Origin: SZUA-309 sp965230005
GTDB lineage: Bacteria > Pseudomonadota > Gammaproteobacteria > Pseudomonadales > Azotimanducaceae
DNA length: 64,000 bases
Reading direction: 5' to 3'
Assembly: GCA_965230005.1 (NCBI GenBank)
Contig: OZ245934.1
Coordinates: forward strand, 1,984,001 to 2,048,000
The translations under genes were made by a program, and so were the position numbers. The notes under the pieces are model-generated. The model saw only the letters and a list, made by a program, of their open reading frames with translations, was not told where the DNA came from and did no database searches. Shown one piece after another: positions 42,279-51,143 of the stretch (positions within the stretch are counted from its first letter, which is position 1; each line of letters opens with the position of its first letter).

Positions 42279-44464
42279 CAGCCTGCTTTGGCTTTCGCTT
42301 CGCGGCGGCGGGCGTGGAGTATGGGTTCCGTGTACCCGCTCGGCTGCGAGATACCGTCGAAGACCAGATCACAGGCCGCCTTGAAGGCGATACTCGATGC
42401 AAAATCCGGCGCCATGGGCTGGTAGGCAGGATCGTCTGCATTCTGGCCGTCCACGACCACCGCCATACGCTCCATGGTTTCCTGCACCTGCTCCCGGCTC
42501 GCAATGCCGTGATGGAGCCAGTTGGCAATGTGCTGGCTGGAAATCCGACAGGTGGCCCGATCTTCCATGAGGCCGACGTCATTGATGTCCGGCACCTTGG
42601 AACAGCCAACGCCCTGATCGATCCAGCGCACGACGTAGCCGAGGATACCCTGAGCATTGTTGTCCAACTCGCTCTGCACCTCTTCGGCAGAGAGATTCTC
42701 TCCGGCCAGGAGCGGCACCGTGAGGATGTCGTCCAGGCTCGCCGGCGCACGGCTCAGGAGCTCTTCCTGACGGCTCGCAACACTCACCTGGTGGTAATGC
42801 ATGGCGTGCAGGGTGGCTGCGGTTGGACTCGGCACCCAGGCGGTGTTGGCACCGGCCTCCGGGTGGCCGATCTTCACCGCCAGCATCTCCTTCATCTCAT
42901 CGGGCTTCGGCCACATGCCCTTGCCGATCTGCGCCTTGCCGCGGAAACCCGAGGCGAGTCCCGCATCGACATTGGCGTCTTCATAGGCCTTGATCCAGGG
43001 CTCGGCCTTGATGGCTTCCTTCCGGAGAAAGGCACCGGCCTGCATGCTGGTATGGATCTCGTCACCGGTGCGGTCCAGGAAGCCCGTGTTGATGAATACG
43101 ACGCGCTCCCGGGCGACTTCGATGCAGGCGCGCAAATTGACGGTGGTTCGCCGCTCTTCGTCCATGATGCCGACTTTCAGAGTGTTCTTCGGCAGACCGA
43201 GAATGGCTTCCACGCGACCGAAGAGATCGCAGGTGAGCTGCACCTCTTCCGGGCCGTGCATCTTCGGCTTGACGATGTAGACGCTGCCGGTGCGGGAGTT
43301 CGAAAGCACACCGTTGTGCTGCAGGTCGTGCATGGCAGCCAGTGAGGTCACCATGGCATCGAGGAAACCCTCGGGGATTTCGTTGCCGTCGCCGTCGAGA
43401 ACCGCGTCCGTGGTCATGAGGTGCCCGACGTTCCGCACCAGCAGCAGGCTGCGCCCGTGGAGCGTCAGCGGCTGACCCTCGCGATCGGTGTATTCACGAT
43501 CAGGGTTCAGGCGGCGAACGATGGTCCGCCCCTCTTTCTCCAGCGACTCCTGGAGGTCGCCCTTCATGAGACCGAGCCAGTTGCCGTAAACCACGCACTT
43601 GTCTTCGGCATCAACGGCGGCCACGGAATCTTCGCAGTCCTGAATCGTGGTGACGGCGCTCTCGAGGACCACGTCTTTCACACCGGCCGGATGGGCGGCC
43701 CCCACCGGATGTTCCCGGTCGATGAGGATGTCCACGTGGAGCCCATTGTGTTTCAGCAGAATGGAGCTCGGGTCCTCTTCGTTGACGTAGCCGACAAACT
43801 GCCCGGGATCGGCCAGGCCGGTATTACCGCCATTGTCCAGCACCGCCCGGAGCTGCCGCTTTCCTGCTGCATCAGCGCCAATCCCGTAGGCAACGACCTC
43901 CGTGTGGCTCGCCCCTTCGAGGGGGACTGCCGAATCGAGAAAAGCGGCCGCGTGGGCAACCACCAGCTCGCCTCGGGCCGGGTTGTAACTCGAGCCTTTC
44001 TCCCGGCCGGGGCTCTCCGGGATGATGTCCGTGCCATAAAAGGCATCGTAGAGCGATCCCCAGCGGGCATTGGCGGCATTCAGTGAGAAACGGGCGTTCA
44101 TCACGGGCACCACGAGCTGCGGTCCGGCAATGCGGGCGATTTCTTCGTCGACGTTGTCGGTCTCTATGGTAAAGGGTGCAGGCTCATCGACGAGATAGCC
44201 GATGTCTTTGAGGAAGGCCCGATATTCGTCCGCGTCGATGGTCTGACCCTTGCGGGCGAGGTGCCACTCGTCGATGGCCTGCTGCAACTCCTCACGGCGG
44301 GCCAGCAGCGCCCTGTTGACGGGCACGAGATCGGCAAGCAGCGCCTCGAAGCCCGACCAGAAATCGTCGAGCGCAACGCCCGTACCCGGCAGGATCTCCT
44401 CGGCAATCAGTGTGTCGAGTTCACCGGCAACCTTGAGGCTGCCGCGGCTGATGCGGTCACCCAT
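42278..44464 (-). CDS. glcB: Malate synthase G
   Basis: Condenses acetyl-CoA and glyoxylate to malate, the second step of the glyoxylate shunt. At 728 residues it is the G isoform (E. coli 723), not the shorter A form. Typical segments are TTIQDCEDSVAAVDAEDKC, YGNWLGLMKGDLQESLEKEG and KMHGPEEVQLTCDLFGRVE; the N-terminal helical clasp is MGDRISRGSLKVAGELDTLIAEEILP. It is divergent from the DUF4397 gene, and its stop overlaps the next minus-strand gene by one base. Confidence 0.96.
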   Translation of the reverse strand: MGDRISRGSLKVAGELDTLIAEEILPGTGVALDDFWSGFEALLADLVPVNRALLARREELQQAIDEWHLARKGQTIDADEYRAFLKDIGYLVDEPAPFTIETDNVDEEIARIAGPQLVVPVMNARFSLNAANARWGSLYDAFYGTDIIPESPGREKGSSYNPARGELVVAHAAAFLDSAVPLEGASHTEVVAYGIGADAAGKRQLRAVLDNGGNTGLADPGQFVGYVNEEDPSSILLKHNGLHVDILIDREHPVGAAHPAGVKDVVLESAVTTIQDCEDSVAAVDAEDKCVVYGNWLGLMKGDLQESLEKEGRTIVRRLNPDREYTDREGQPLTLHGRSLLLVRNVGHLMTTDAVLDGDGNEIPEGFLDAMVTSLAAMHDLQHNGVLSNSRTGSVYIVKPKMHGPEEVQLTCDLFGRVEAILGLPKNTLKVGIMDEERRTTVNLRACIEVARERVVFINTGFLDRTGDEIHTSMQAGAFLRKEAIKAEPWIKAYEDANVDAGLASGFRGKAQIGKGMWPKPDEMKEMLAVKIGHPEAGANTAWVPSPTAATLHAMHYHQVSVASRQEELLSRAPASLDDILTVPLLAGENLSAEEVQSELDNNAQGILGYVVRWIDQGVGCSKVPDINDVGLMEDRATCRISSQHIANWLHHGIASREQVQETMERMAVVVDGQNADDPAYQPMAPDFASSIAFKAACDLVFDGISQPSGYTEPILHARRREAKAKAG

Positions 44465-44692
44465 GGATGTCCCCCAATGTCTGAATAAATGGCGGTGGAA
44501 AAAAGCGCGTCAGTATAGCCGCCGGACGGGGCCAACTACAGGCCGGCGCCTCGCAGGGCTCGAGCAGCGGGGGAGGCGGAAAACCGTGAAAAGGGCGTCA
44601 ACACAAAAAACGCCGACACTCACGAACGATTTACATGTCGGTTTCTAAGGTGCCCGCTCCAATAACAAAGTTCCCCCTGGGAGAGTTCTCTA

Positions 44693-46183
44693 ATGACTAC
44701 TCTAGCTTCCCGGCTGCAGGCGTTTGCCGTCGTAGCCCTGATGCTTGTGCTCGCTGGCTGTGATTCGGACAACGACAACGACAACGCGCCGGCACCGCCG
44801 ATTCCCCCCGTGACCAGCGGCATCGTCGAGGTAATTCATGCCTCTGCGGATGCGCCGCCGGTAAACGTCTTCTTCGACGACGTCGAGCTCGTCTCCGGCG
44901 CTGACTACAAAGACGTCGCGGTACTCAACGTGCCGGTCGGCGACGCCATCCGCGTCCGCGTCGACGGCATCGTCGGTGGCAGCCTGCTGGGCACCACCGC
45001 CACCGTGATCCCTGCAGACCCGGATCCGGAGCCCACCTTCCCCCTCGCTGAAGGCGACCGGGTCACCATCATTGCCTGGGACGAAGTGGCCGAGATCAAG
45101 CCGCTGGTGCTCATCGACAACGATCCCGAGGTACCGGCTGACACCATCCGCGCTCGCGTCATCCACGCTGCCCCCGGCGTCCCCGGCTTTCCGATGGCGG
45201 ACGATACCGCCGTTGAAGTCTGGCTGACCGAGCCTGGCGCTGACCTCGACAATCCGCCCATGGGCACGATCAACGCCGTGTTCTCCCTGGGTGAAGTGCT
45301 CGCTGGTGGCCCCATCGAATTCCCGGCTGGCACCTACCAGATTCGGGCAACGATCCCCGGTGACACCAGTGCCGTGGCCTACGATTCAGGACCCGTCACG
45401 CTTGCCGGTGGTTCGAATCTCGTGATTCTCGCCGTTCCCAACACGAACGCCGCCTCTGACGAGCCGATCTCCCTGCTCGTTGCCACGGGCGCTGGCAGCC
45501 TGGAGATCCAGGACGAAGACACGGACTCGAACGTCCGCGTGCTCCACGCATCCTCCGATGCGCCGGAGGTTGGTGTGCTGGTTAACGGCGCCGACAGCGG
45601 CATCACCGTTGATTTCAACGACTTTGCCGAAGTCGGTCCTGTGGAACTCGATCCTGGCGTGACCAATTTCAACATCGGACTGCTGCCGGATCCGGCCGCT
45701 GCACCCGTTCTCCCGGGCGGGGTCGATGTCGATCTCATTCAGGGCGGCTCCCGCCTCGCGGTCGCCCTCGGCAGCGCCGCCCCTGGTGCGGCTGCGGCCG
45801 ACGCCATCCGGATCATCGCCCCGGAAGACAGCATCCGCGAGATTGCCACCGATGCTCAGGTCCGCATCATCCACGCCTCCGTGGTCGCGCAGAACGTGAA
45901 CATCTACGTGCTCCCGGAAAACTCCCTGATGATGGGTGAAGACATTCCGGCCGGCATTGATCCGGTGTTCCCGGACGTGCCGCTCGGCGAGGTGCTCGGC
46001 CACATCAGCCTGCCGCCCGGCAACTACGACATCGCGGTGACACCGGTCACCAGTCGCACGCCGGCCATCGGTCCGTTCCTCGGATTCCCACTTCCCGCGG
46101 GCAGCATCTCCACGATCGTCGCCGTGGATGGTCCGAATCAGACGACGCCGCTCGGTGTAGTCCTCATCGACGACACCCTCTGA
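44693..46183 (+). CDS. DUF4397 repeat lipoprotein
   Basis: Lipoprotein of 496 residues: signal with lipobox LMLVLAGC (Cys23) then Asp/Asn-rich linker DSDNDNDN. DUF4397 units recur four times, each starting with a [VI]xVIHAS-like strand (EVIHASADAPPVNVFF; RVIHAAPGVPG; RVLHASSDAPEV; RIIHASVVAQNV). Beta-rich surface domain; function unknown, perhaps structural or adhesive in the outer membrane. ATG follows GGGAGAG. Confidence 0.85.
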   Translation: MTTLASRLQAFAVVALMLVLAGCDSDNDNDNAPAPPIPPVTSGIVEVIHASADAPPVNVFFDDVELVSGADYKDVAVLNVPVGDAIRVRVDGIVGGSLLGTTATVIPADPDPEPTFPLAEGDRVTIIAWDEVAEIKPLVLIDNDPEVPADTIRARVIHAAPGVPGFPMADDTAVEVWLTEPGADLDNPPMGTINAVFSLGEVLAGGPIEFPAGTYQIRATIPGDTSAVAYDSGPVTLAGGSNLVILAVPNTNAASDEPISLLVATGAGSLEIQDEDTDSNVRVLHASSDAPEVGVLVNGADSGITVDFNDFAEVGPVELDPGVTNFNIGLLPDPAAAPVLPGGVDVDLIQGGSRLAVALGSAAPGAAAADAIRIIAPEDSIREIATDAQVRIIHASVVAQNVNIYVLPENSLMMGEDIPAGIDPVFPDVPLGEVLGHISLPPGNYDIAVTPVTSRTPAIGPFLGFPLPAGSISTIVAVDGPNQTTPLGVVLIDDTL

Positions 46184-46269
46184 GCGTCATCTGACAAGAC
46201 GCATTTACAGCGGCTGGAGCGCGACCCACCCGCTGTGATCCCTGGCCCGCCTCACCGCGGGTCCTTTCG

Positions 46270-46320
46270 GGGCCGATCGAACGCAGTAGCAGTATCAGTG
46301 TCGGTCGGCCCTTCTTTTTT
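46270..46320 (+). terminator. Rho-independent terminator after the DUF4397 gene
   Basis: GGGCCGATCGA (46270-46280) pairs with TCGGTCGGCCC (46301-46311) over 11 bases with one G-U pair, around a 20-base loop, and is followed by TTCTTTTTT. Confidence 0.75.
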
Positions 46321-46343
46321 CCGCCCTTCCTCAGTCCCCGATC

Positions 46344-46793
46344 TCAATCTATGAGCGCCGGGAACGGATTCACGAGTCCGGTCATGTCCCCCTTTCCTTC
46401 GTCGTTGTAGAGCACCGCGTAGTGCCGCTCGGCGAAGAGCCACTGTTCGTTCCGCTTCACGTAGCGGTCCTGATAGCAGCCGATGTTGAACATGCCGTTG
46501 CCGTCGGCGAACTTCAGGTGTTCCGTCAGATACCAGCGACCGGTTGCGCGATCACCGTCAATCTCCAGCGTGCCGTTGTGCACGATCTGGGCGACGAACG
46601 GAAAGCCACCCATGGCATTCACCCAGAGGCCAACGATGGCATCGCGCCCTTCCATGCGTGGTGCGCTCGGTAACTGCCAGACGCCGTCTTCCGCCCAGGT
46701 GGCTCCCCAGGCGGCTTCGTCCCGGCGGCAGACCGCATCCGCATAGCGGTAGACGAGATCACGTATCGCCAGATCGTCCTCAACGTTGCTCAT
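46344..46793 (-). CDS. SnoaL/NTF2-like family protein
   Basis: A 149-residue NTF2-fold protein of the SnoaL group: DDLAIRDLVYRYADAVCRRDEAAWGATWAEDGVW, then the strand-rich HNGTLEIDGDRATGRWYLTEHL. Members act as isomerases, dehydratases or binding proteins in secondary metabolite and ring catabolism. A possible active-site Asp/His is in WAEDGVW and MFNIGCYQDRY. Last gene of the minus-strand catabolic run; ribosome site GGGAGATGGAG precedes the ATG. Confidence 0.85.
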   Translation of the reverse strand: MSNVEDDLAIRDLVYRYADAVCRRDEAAWGATWAEDGVWQLPSAPRMEGRDAIVGLWVNAMGGFPFVAQIVHNGTLEIDGDRATGRWYLTEHLKFADGNGMFNIGCYQDRYVKRNEQWLFAERHYAVLYNDEGKGDMTGLVNPFPALID

Positions 46794-46805
46794 GCTCCAT
46801 CTCCC

Positions 46806-47180
46806 TCAATCGGTGGCCGTGAAGAAATCCGCCCGCGGGGAGAAAGTCTCGTCGTAGACGGGTTCCTCCAGATCCACGCGGTATTTGGCCGTATCGGCAT
46901 TGATGATGCCGAACTGGCCGATGGCTTCGCGCATCTCCTTGTACCAGCGGTTTTCGAAATGTGTTCTGAGTGACGCCTCAGAGTCCCAGCGCTCGAACAC
47001 CCGGATCCGGCCCGGGTGCAGTGGTTCCGGGCACCAGTCGTAGTCGAGGCAACCGGGCTGAGTGAGCGCCCCCTCGATGAGTGGCTTACCCGCGGCGAGC
47101 GCCGCTTCGAGATTCTCCGGTGGGAGGTCGACGGTGCCGGAAATGATGATTGCCGTTCTGGGCTTGGCCCCTTCGCTCAT
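46806..47180 (-). CDS. ABM-domain antibiotic-biosynthesis-type monooxygenase
   Basis: A 124-residue ABM-fold protein, resembling small quinol monooxygenases. The core segments are TAIIISGTVDLPPENLEAAL, GCLDYDWCPEPLHPGRIRVFERWDSEASLRTHF, and KYRVDLEEPVYD. Members are cofactor-free monooxygenases or heme-degrading enzymes; which applies here is unknown. Located 24 bases upstream of the LLM oxidoreductase stop and 12 bases after SnoaL start, in the same run. Confidence 0.8.
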   Translation of the reverse strand: MSEGAKPRTAIIISGTVDLPPENLEAALAAGKPLIEGALTQPGCLDYDWCPEPLHPGRIRVFERWDSEASLRTHFENRWYKEMREAIGQFGIINADTAKYRVDLEEPVYDETFSPRADFFTATD

Positions 47181-47204
47181 GATCCTTCCTCTGTGGTTGT
47201 TGAG

Positions 47205-48170
47205 TTAGCTGCCCGCGAGGCGTTCTACCACGGGCGCAAAAGGCACCATGGCGTCCTCACCGACCGTCACGTAGGAGATGCCGTGCAGCTCGCGGCGCCG
47301 CTCGAGCTCTTCGCAGACCGTATCGACGCTGCCGAAGAGTGCGTGGGGATGCTTGCGCATCTCTTCTTCCGGATAGCCGAACATCTGCGCAAAGTTGCCG
47401 AGGACGGGGCTCGGATCGTCCATGACGAAGGTGAAGTAAGCACCGATTTCGAGTTCCAGATCGTCGAAGCGATCCCCTGCCCCCTCGCGGATCCAGCCGA
47501 TCTTCTTCTGCGTCTCCGCTTCGGAAGAGGTCTGCACGCCGTCCGGGCCGATCATGCCCGAGCGGTTGTTGAAGTTGAGGCTGACGATATCCGCCTCACG
47601 GCCGGCGAGGCGCAGGATTTTCGGGCTGCCGCCGCCGATCATGAGCGGCGGTGCAGAAACCGGTTTCGGCACCCCTTCGAAATCTTTCCAGCTGAGCGTG
47701 TTGTTGACGACGTTTGCATGGCCGTCGCCCGCGAAGGCTTTCACCCCTTCGATGACGTCCGCCAGACGATCGATGCGCGTCCCCGGCGAGTCGAAAGTCA
47801 GGCCGATGGCATCGTACTCACCCTGCAGCCAGCCGGCGCCGAGGCCAAACTCGAGGCGTCCGTTGGACAGCAGGTCGATGGTCATGGCCGATTTCACCAG
47901 CACCACGGGGTTGTGGTAGTCGATGCAGAACACGCGACAGCCGATATGAATCGTTTCCGTGACCGCCGCGGCGTAGGCCATGGCGGGGATCGCGGCCAGA
48001 TTCTGCACCGGATGATTGGTGGCCTCGATGGCAGGACCCGGTCCGAGCAGATGGTCGGCCAGGTGGAAGGCCGAATAGCCGAGACTTTCCGCCCGCTGCA
48101 CCTTCTCCGCCCAGGCGGCCCCGGAATCCGCGTTGAAGCTCTGCACGCCGAAGCGGAAGGGCCGGCTCAT
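47205..48170 (-). CDS. LLM-class flavin/F420-type oxidoreductase, copy 2
   Basis: Luciferase-like TIM-barrel oxidoreductase of 321 residues. Segments: HLADHLLGPGPAIEATNHPVQNLAAI, ETIHIGCRVFCIDYHNPVVLVKSAM, NGRLEFGLGAGWLQGEYDAIGL, PPLMIGGGSPKILRLAGREADIV. Belongs to the F420-dependent branch by similarity. Its start overlaps the stop of the ThuA-like gene by four bases, so they are coupled. Probably performs a hydride transfer on a pathway intermediate. Confidence 0.83.
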   Translation of the reverse strand: MSRPFRFGVQSFNADSGAAWAEKVQRAESLGYSAFHLADHLLGPGPAIEATNHPVQNLAAIPAMAYAAAVTETIHIGCRVFCIDYHNPVVLVKSAMTIDLLSNGRLEFGLGAGWLQGEYDAIGLTFDSPGTRIDRLADVIEGVKAFAGDGHANVVNNTLSWKDFEGVPKPVSAPPLMIGGGSPKILRLAGREADIVSLNFNNRSGMIGPDGVQTSSEAETQKKIGWIREGAGDRFDDLELEIGAYFTFVMDDPSPVLGNFAQMFGYPEEEMRKHPHALFGSVDTVCEELERRRELHGISYVTVGEDAMVPFAPVVERLAGS

Positions 48171-48937
48171 GCGGCACCTCCCACGATATCCATGCCGCCA
48201 ATACAGTAGCGAAGGCCGCGACGGAGCAGCTCGTAGTACTCGGGCTTTTCCCAGCTGCCGCGCTCGATCTGCGGATAAAACGGCACCATGGGCTGCATGT
48301 CGTAGTGGCCGCGGCAGTGCCCGAGATTGAGGTAGAGCACCTCGCCGGCACCCACCTTGTTGATGTAATAGATGGGCCGCGCTTCGTCGTCAGGCCAGTC
48401 TTCCTCCACGAACCCCTGCGCTTTCCCCGTGTAGTGGGTCTCGAGGAGCATGTGCAGGTCACCGTGGATCCGCGACAGATAGAGCTCGTCGTCGGTTTCG
48501 AAGGGCTCGATACCGCGCACCAGATCGTGATCCGGATCCGCAATCTCCACCTTGAAGGGCATGATCGGCGGATGGGCGATGAACTGGGTGCCGAGCACGC
48601 TCATGAGCACGGGTGCGGTTTCCGGCGCGTCCACGCCACCGGCATCGAGGAACTTCAGAATCGAGTTCGTGCCGTGCAGCGCAAACCACTTCTTGCCGCT
48701 CTCGACGTAGGCCTTCAAGGCCGCCTGTTCGTCCTCCGACGGCACCAGGTTGCAGGTATAGGTGACGAGGAAGTCGCTTTCGGCAATCGCGTCGATGTCG
48801 TGATAGTTCGCCGCAACCTCCACGCGCACGGACTCATGCTCCGCCAGGAGCTTCAGGAGCTCCAGGCGGGCAAAGTCGATGTCGTGGAAATCACCGGCCG
48901 CAACCAGATAGACGCGGGTGGTCTTGTGTTCGGCCAC
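48167..48937 (-). CDS. ThuA-like domain protein, copy 1
   Basis: A 256-residue protein of the ThuA/trehalose-utilisation-like family, class I glutamine amidotransferase-like fold. Typical segments: FLVTYTCNLVPSEDEQAALKAYVESGKKWFALHG, FIAHPPIMPFKVEIADPDHDLVRGIEPFETDDELY. No Cys-Glu-His triad is obvious; function unknown in general (ThuA is linked to disaccharide oxidation). GTG start follows GGAGGAG. Paralogue of 53472-54269. Confidence 0.8.
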   Translation of the reverse strand: MAEHKTTRVYLVAAGDFHDIDFARLELLKLLAEHESVRVEVAANYHDIDAIAESDFLVTYTCNLVPSEDEQAALKAYVESGKKWFALHGTNSILKFLDAGGVDAPETAPVLMSVLGTQFIAHPPIMPFKVEIADPDHDLVRGIEPFETDDELYLSRIHGDLHMLLETHYTGKAQGFVEEDWPDDEARPIYYINKVGAGEVLYLNLGHCRGHYDMQPMVPFYPQIERGSWEKPEYYELLRRGLRYCIGGMDIVGGAA

Positions 48938-48950
48938 GGATGCTCCTCCC

Positions 48951-49709
48951 TTAGAACTGAATACGCTTCGTCATACCACCATCGATCACGAGGTTGGCAC
49001 CGGTCGTGAAGGCACCGAGCGGGCTGGCCAGGAGCGCCACCTGCGCGGCCACTTCCTGGGCGCTGCCCATGCGACCCACAGGAATTTCCGACAGCGTCGC
49101 TTCATAGAAGGGCGTCATGTTCTGCTTGATGAAATCCCAGGAACCGCCTTCGATCATGATCGGCCCCGGAGAGATGGCATTGACCCGGATACCCTTGGCG
49201 CCGACGTCCTGCGCCAGCGCACCGGCGTACTGGATCACCGCCGCCTTCATGGCGTTGTAGGCGCCGGCTGAGATGAACTTCTCGAGCGCTGCGGTGGAGG
49301 AAATCATGGCGATACTGGCGTTCTCGGAGGCTTCGAGGTAAGGCATGGTGGCTTCCACGAGGCGCACGGCACCGAGCACGTCGTGTTCGAAGTTGGCCCG
49401 CCAGCCCTCTTCACCCTGTGAGTTACCGCCGCTGACGTTGGAGACGAGGCAGTCGATGCCACCGAGGGCTTCAGCAGAAGCTGCCACCCAGCCTTTCAGC
49501 GCATCGCCGTCGCCGACGTCCACGGACTGACCAAAGGCCGTCACACCCTTGGCCTGGAGCGCTTCCACGGCCGCAGCCACTTCGCCTTCGTTGCGGGCAC
49601 AGATGGCAACGTTGCAGCCCTCGTCGGCAAGCGCATCGGCGATCGCACGGCCGATACCTTTCGTAGCACCAGTGATGATGGCCTTCTGGCCTTTCAGGTT
49701 CAGATCCAT
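48951..49709 (-). CDS. SDR-family oxidoreductase
   Basis: Classical SDR of 252 residues: TGATKGIG, near residues 14-21, the SNVSGG substitution at the NNAG position, catalytic Ser in MISSTAALEKF, and Tyr/Lys in YNAMK. ATG follows GGAG. C-terminal residue stretch LVIDGGMTKRIQF. Substrate unknown. Within the minus-strand run from the Rieske gene to SnoaL. Confidence 0.86.
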   Translation of the reverse strand: MDLNLKGQKAIITGATKGIGRAIADALADEGCNVAICARNEGEVAAAVEALQAKGVTAFGQSVDVGDGDALKGWVAASAEALGGIDCLVSNVSGGNSQGEEGWRANFEHDVLGAVRLVEATMPYLEASENASIAMISSTAALEKFISAGAYNAMKAAVIQYAGALAQDVGAKGIRVNAISPGPIMIEGGSWDFIKQNMTPFYEATLSEIPVGRMGSAQEVAAQVALLASPLGAFTTGANLVIDGGMTKRIQF

Positions 49710-49791
49710 GAGGAACTCCTTGGACGATTGAGAGAGTCATTGATAGGACTTAAGAGGTCATTGAGAGACGCGCTGCCGACCGGGTTGTCGC

Positions 49792-50100
49792 TCAGCGAAT
49801 GAGATTGATCCGACCGCCCTCGAGGGCCAGATCGTAGCGTTTGAGATCCGGCAGGCCGCCGCCACTCGTGGCAACGCCCGTGCGGATATCGAAAGTGGCT
49901 CCGTGCCGCGGGCACCGGAGCTGAAATCCGTCGAGGGTGCCGCGGGACAGGGCTTCCCCCGCATGGGGACAGCGGTTGGCAACGGCATAACACTGACCGT
50001 AGACACTGGCGACGAGCACTTCCTCGCCGCCGACCCGGCAGGCCGTCATGTCGCCGTCCATGAGCGCCGTCAACGGCAGCAGCGGTATGAGCTCGCTCAT
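49792..50100 (-). CDS. Rieske [2Fe-2S] ferredoxin
   Basis: A 102-residue Rieske-type ferredoxin. The cluster ligands are Cys44-Pro-His46 (CPHAGEALS) and Cys63-x-x-His66 (CPRHGATFD). It resembles the small ferredoxin component of ring-hydroxylating dioxygenases or nitrite reductase small subunits. No terminal oxygenase gene is adjacent, but a cytochrome P450 lies 2 kb away on the other strand and could be an electron acceptor (inference). Confidence 0.9.
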   Translation of the reverse strand: MSELIPLLPLTALMDGDMTACRVGGEEVLVASVYGQCYAVANRCPHAGEALSRGTLDGFQLRCPRHGATFDIRTGVATSGGGLPDLKRYDLALEGGRINLIR

Positions 50101-50183
50101 GGGCTTTCTCCTTCCCCCCTTCGAGTCGCTGCGGCGGTACCGCGGTGAACGGATTGCTGAGGTCTCTTCCGCGCATCATCGAC

Positions 50184-50924
50184 TCAGGGACTCTGCAGGG
50201 CGCCACCGTCCACGAGCAACCCGTGGCCGGTGATGAAGGCTGCCTCAGGGGAAGCCAGGAAGGCAATGGCGTGCGCGATGTCTTCGGGTTGACCAAGGCG
50301 CTTCACCGCCGCCTTCTCTTCCCAGAAACTGCGAAAGCCCGCGTCCGCAGCGAAGACATCGCGGGTAATCCCCGTGACGATGGCCCCCGGACGGATGTAG
50401 TTGGCCGTGATCCCGTCAGGCCCGAGTTCCAGGGCAAGGGTGCGGGTGAGCCCGGCGATCCCATGCTTGGAGACCGCGTAAGCACCCATGCCGGCCGAGG
50501 CGTGGTCGCTCATGACCGAGCCGATGTTGACGATACGACCGCCGTCGCTCGCCTTGAGCAGGGGGATGGCTGCGCGGGTCAGTCGGAACACCGCGCGGAG
50601 ATTTACGTCGAGGACCTGATCCCAGAGGTCGTCGTCCAGGACTTCAACGGGTGCGCCGCGGGAGATACCGGCGTTGTTCACCAGCACGTCGATGCCGCCA
50701 AGCACCGAATTGGCCTCCGCCACGATCCGCTCCGGGGCATCATCCGCCGTGACGTCGATGGCCAGCCGCTGCGCGGCGGCGAGCGCGTCGAGGCCTCCGG
50801 CATTCAGGTCGCAGGCAAGGACCTGAGCGCCCTCGGCCAGAAACAGCTCGGCCGTAGCCCGGCCGATACCATCCGCCGCGCCGGTCACCACACATTTGCG
50901 AGCTTCGAATCGGCCCTGAGCCAT
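50184..50924 (-). CDS. SDR-family oxidoreductase
   Basis: Classical SDR of 246 residues: TGAADGIG motif, ACDLNAGGL after strand 2 (Asp suggests NAD preference), NNAG, Ser in VNIGSVMSDHASA, YAVSK for Tyr/Lys. It is the first gene of the minus-strand run and is divergent from the MDR gene. A possible sigma-70 promoter lies about 100 bases upstream (51023-51051). Confidence 0.86.
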   Translation of the reverse strand: MAQGRFEARKCVVTGAADGIGRATAELFLAEGAQVLACDLNAGGLDALAAAQRLAIDVTADDAPERIVAEANSVLGGIDVLVNNAGISRGAPVEVLDDDLWDQVLDVNLRAVFRLTRAAIPLLKASDGGRIVNIGSVMSDHASAGMGAYAVSKHGIAGLTRTLALELGPDGITANYIRPGAIVTGITRDVFAADAGFRSFWEEKAAVKRLGQPEDIAHAIAFLASPEAAFITGHGLLVDGGALQSP

Positions 50925-51022
50925 GAACAGACGGGGCCTGAACAGCCCCGTTTCCCCCCTACGCCTTACCGGAAACGCTGCCTAGAACGCCTCACCGATA
51001 CCCCAGATCCCAGTGCCGCCTG

Positions 51023-51051
51023 AGACTAGGCGTGGAAAAACAGTCAGTCAA
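51023..51051 (-). promoter_or_regulatory. Possible promoter for the minus-strand catabolic run
   Basis: On the minus strand TTGACT (51046-51051) lies 17 bases before TAGTCT (51023-51028). The -35 is good (five of six) but the -10 is only three of six. It sits in the 219-base divergent region between the SDR and MDR genes. Confidence 0.35.
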
Positions 51052-51143
51052 GACGGCTTTTTTTCTAAACGCCGGCCGCGCATACTTTTTTCCGATCTGT
51101 AGCTGCTGCCTGCAAAGAAAAAGGCAGACCAAGGGAGAGCACT

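Noticed and set aside
44585..44625. Hairpin GGCGT...ACGCC upstream of the DUF4397 gene
   Set aside because: Only 5 bp with a long loop and no T run; not called.
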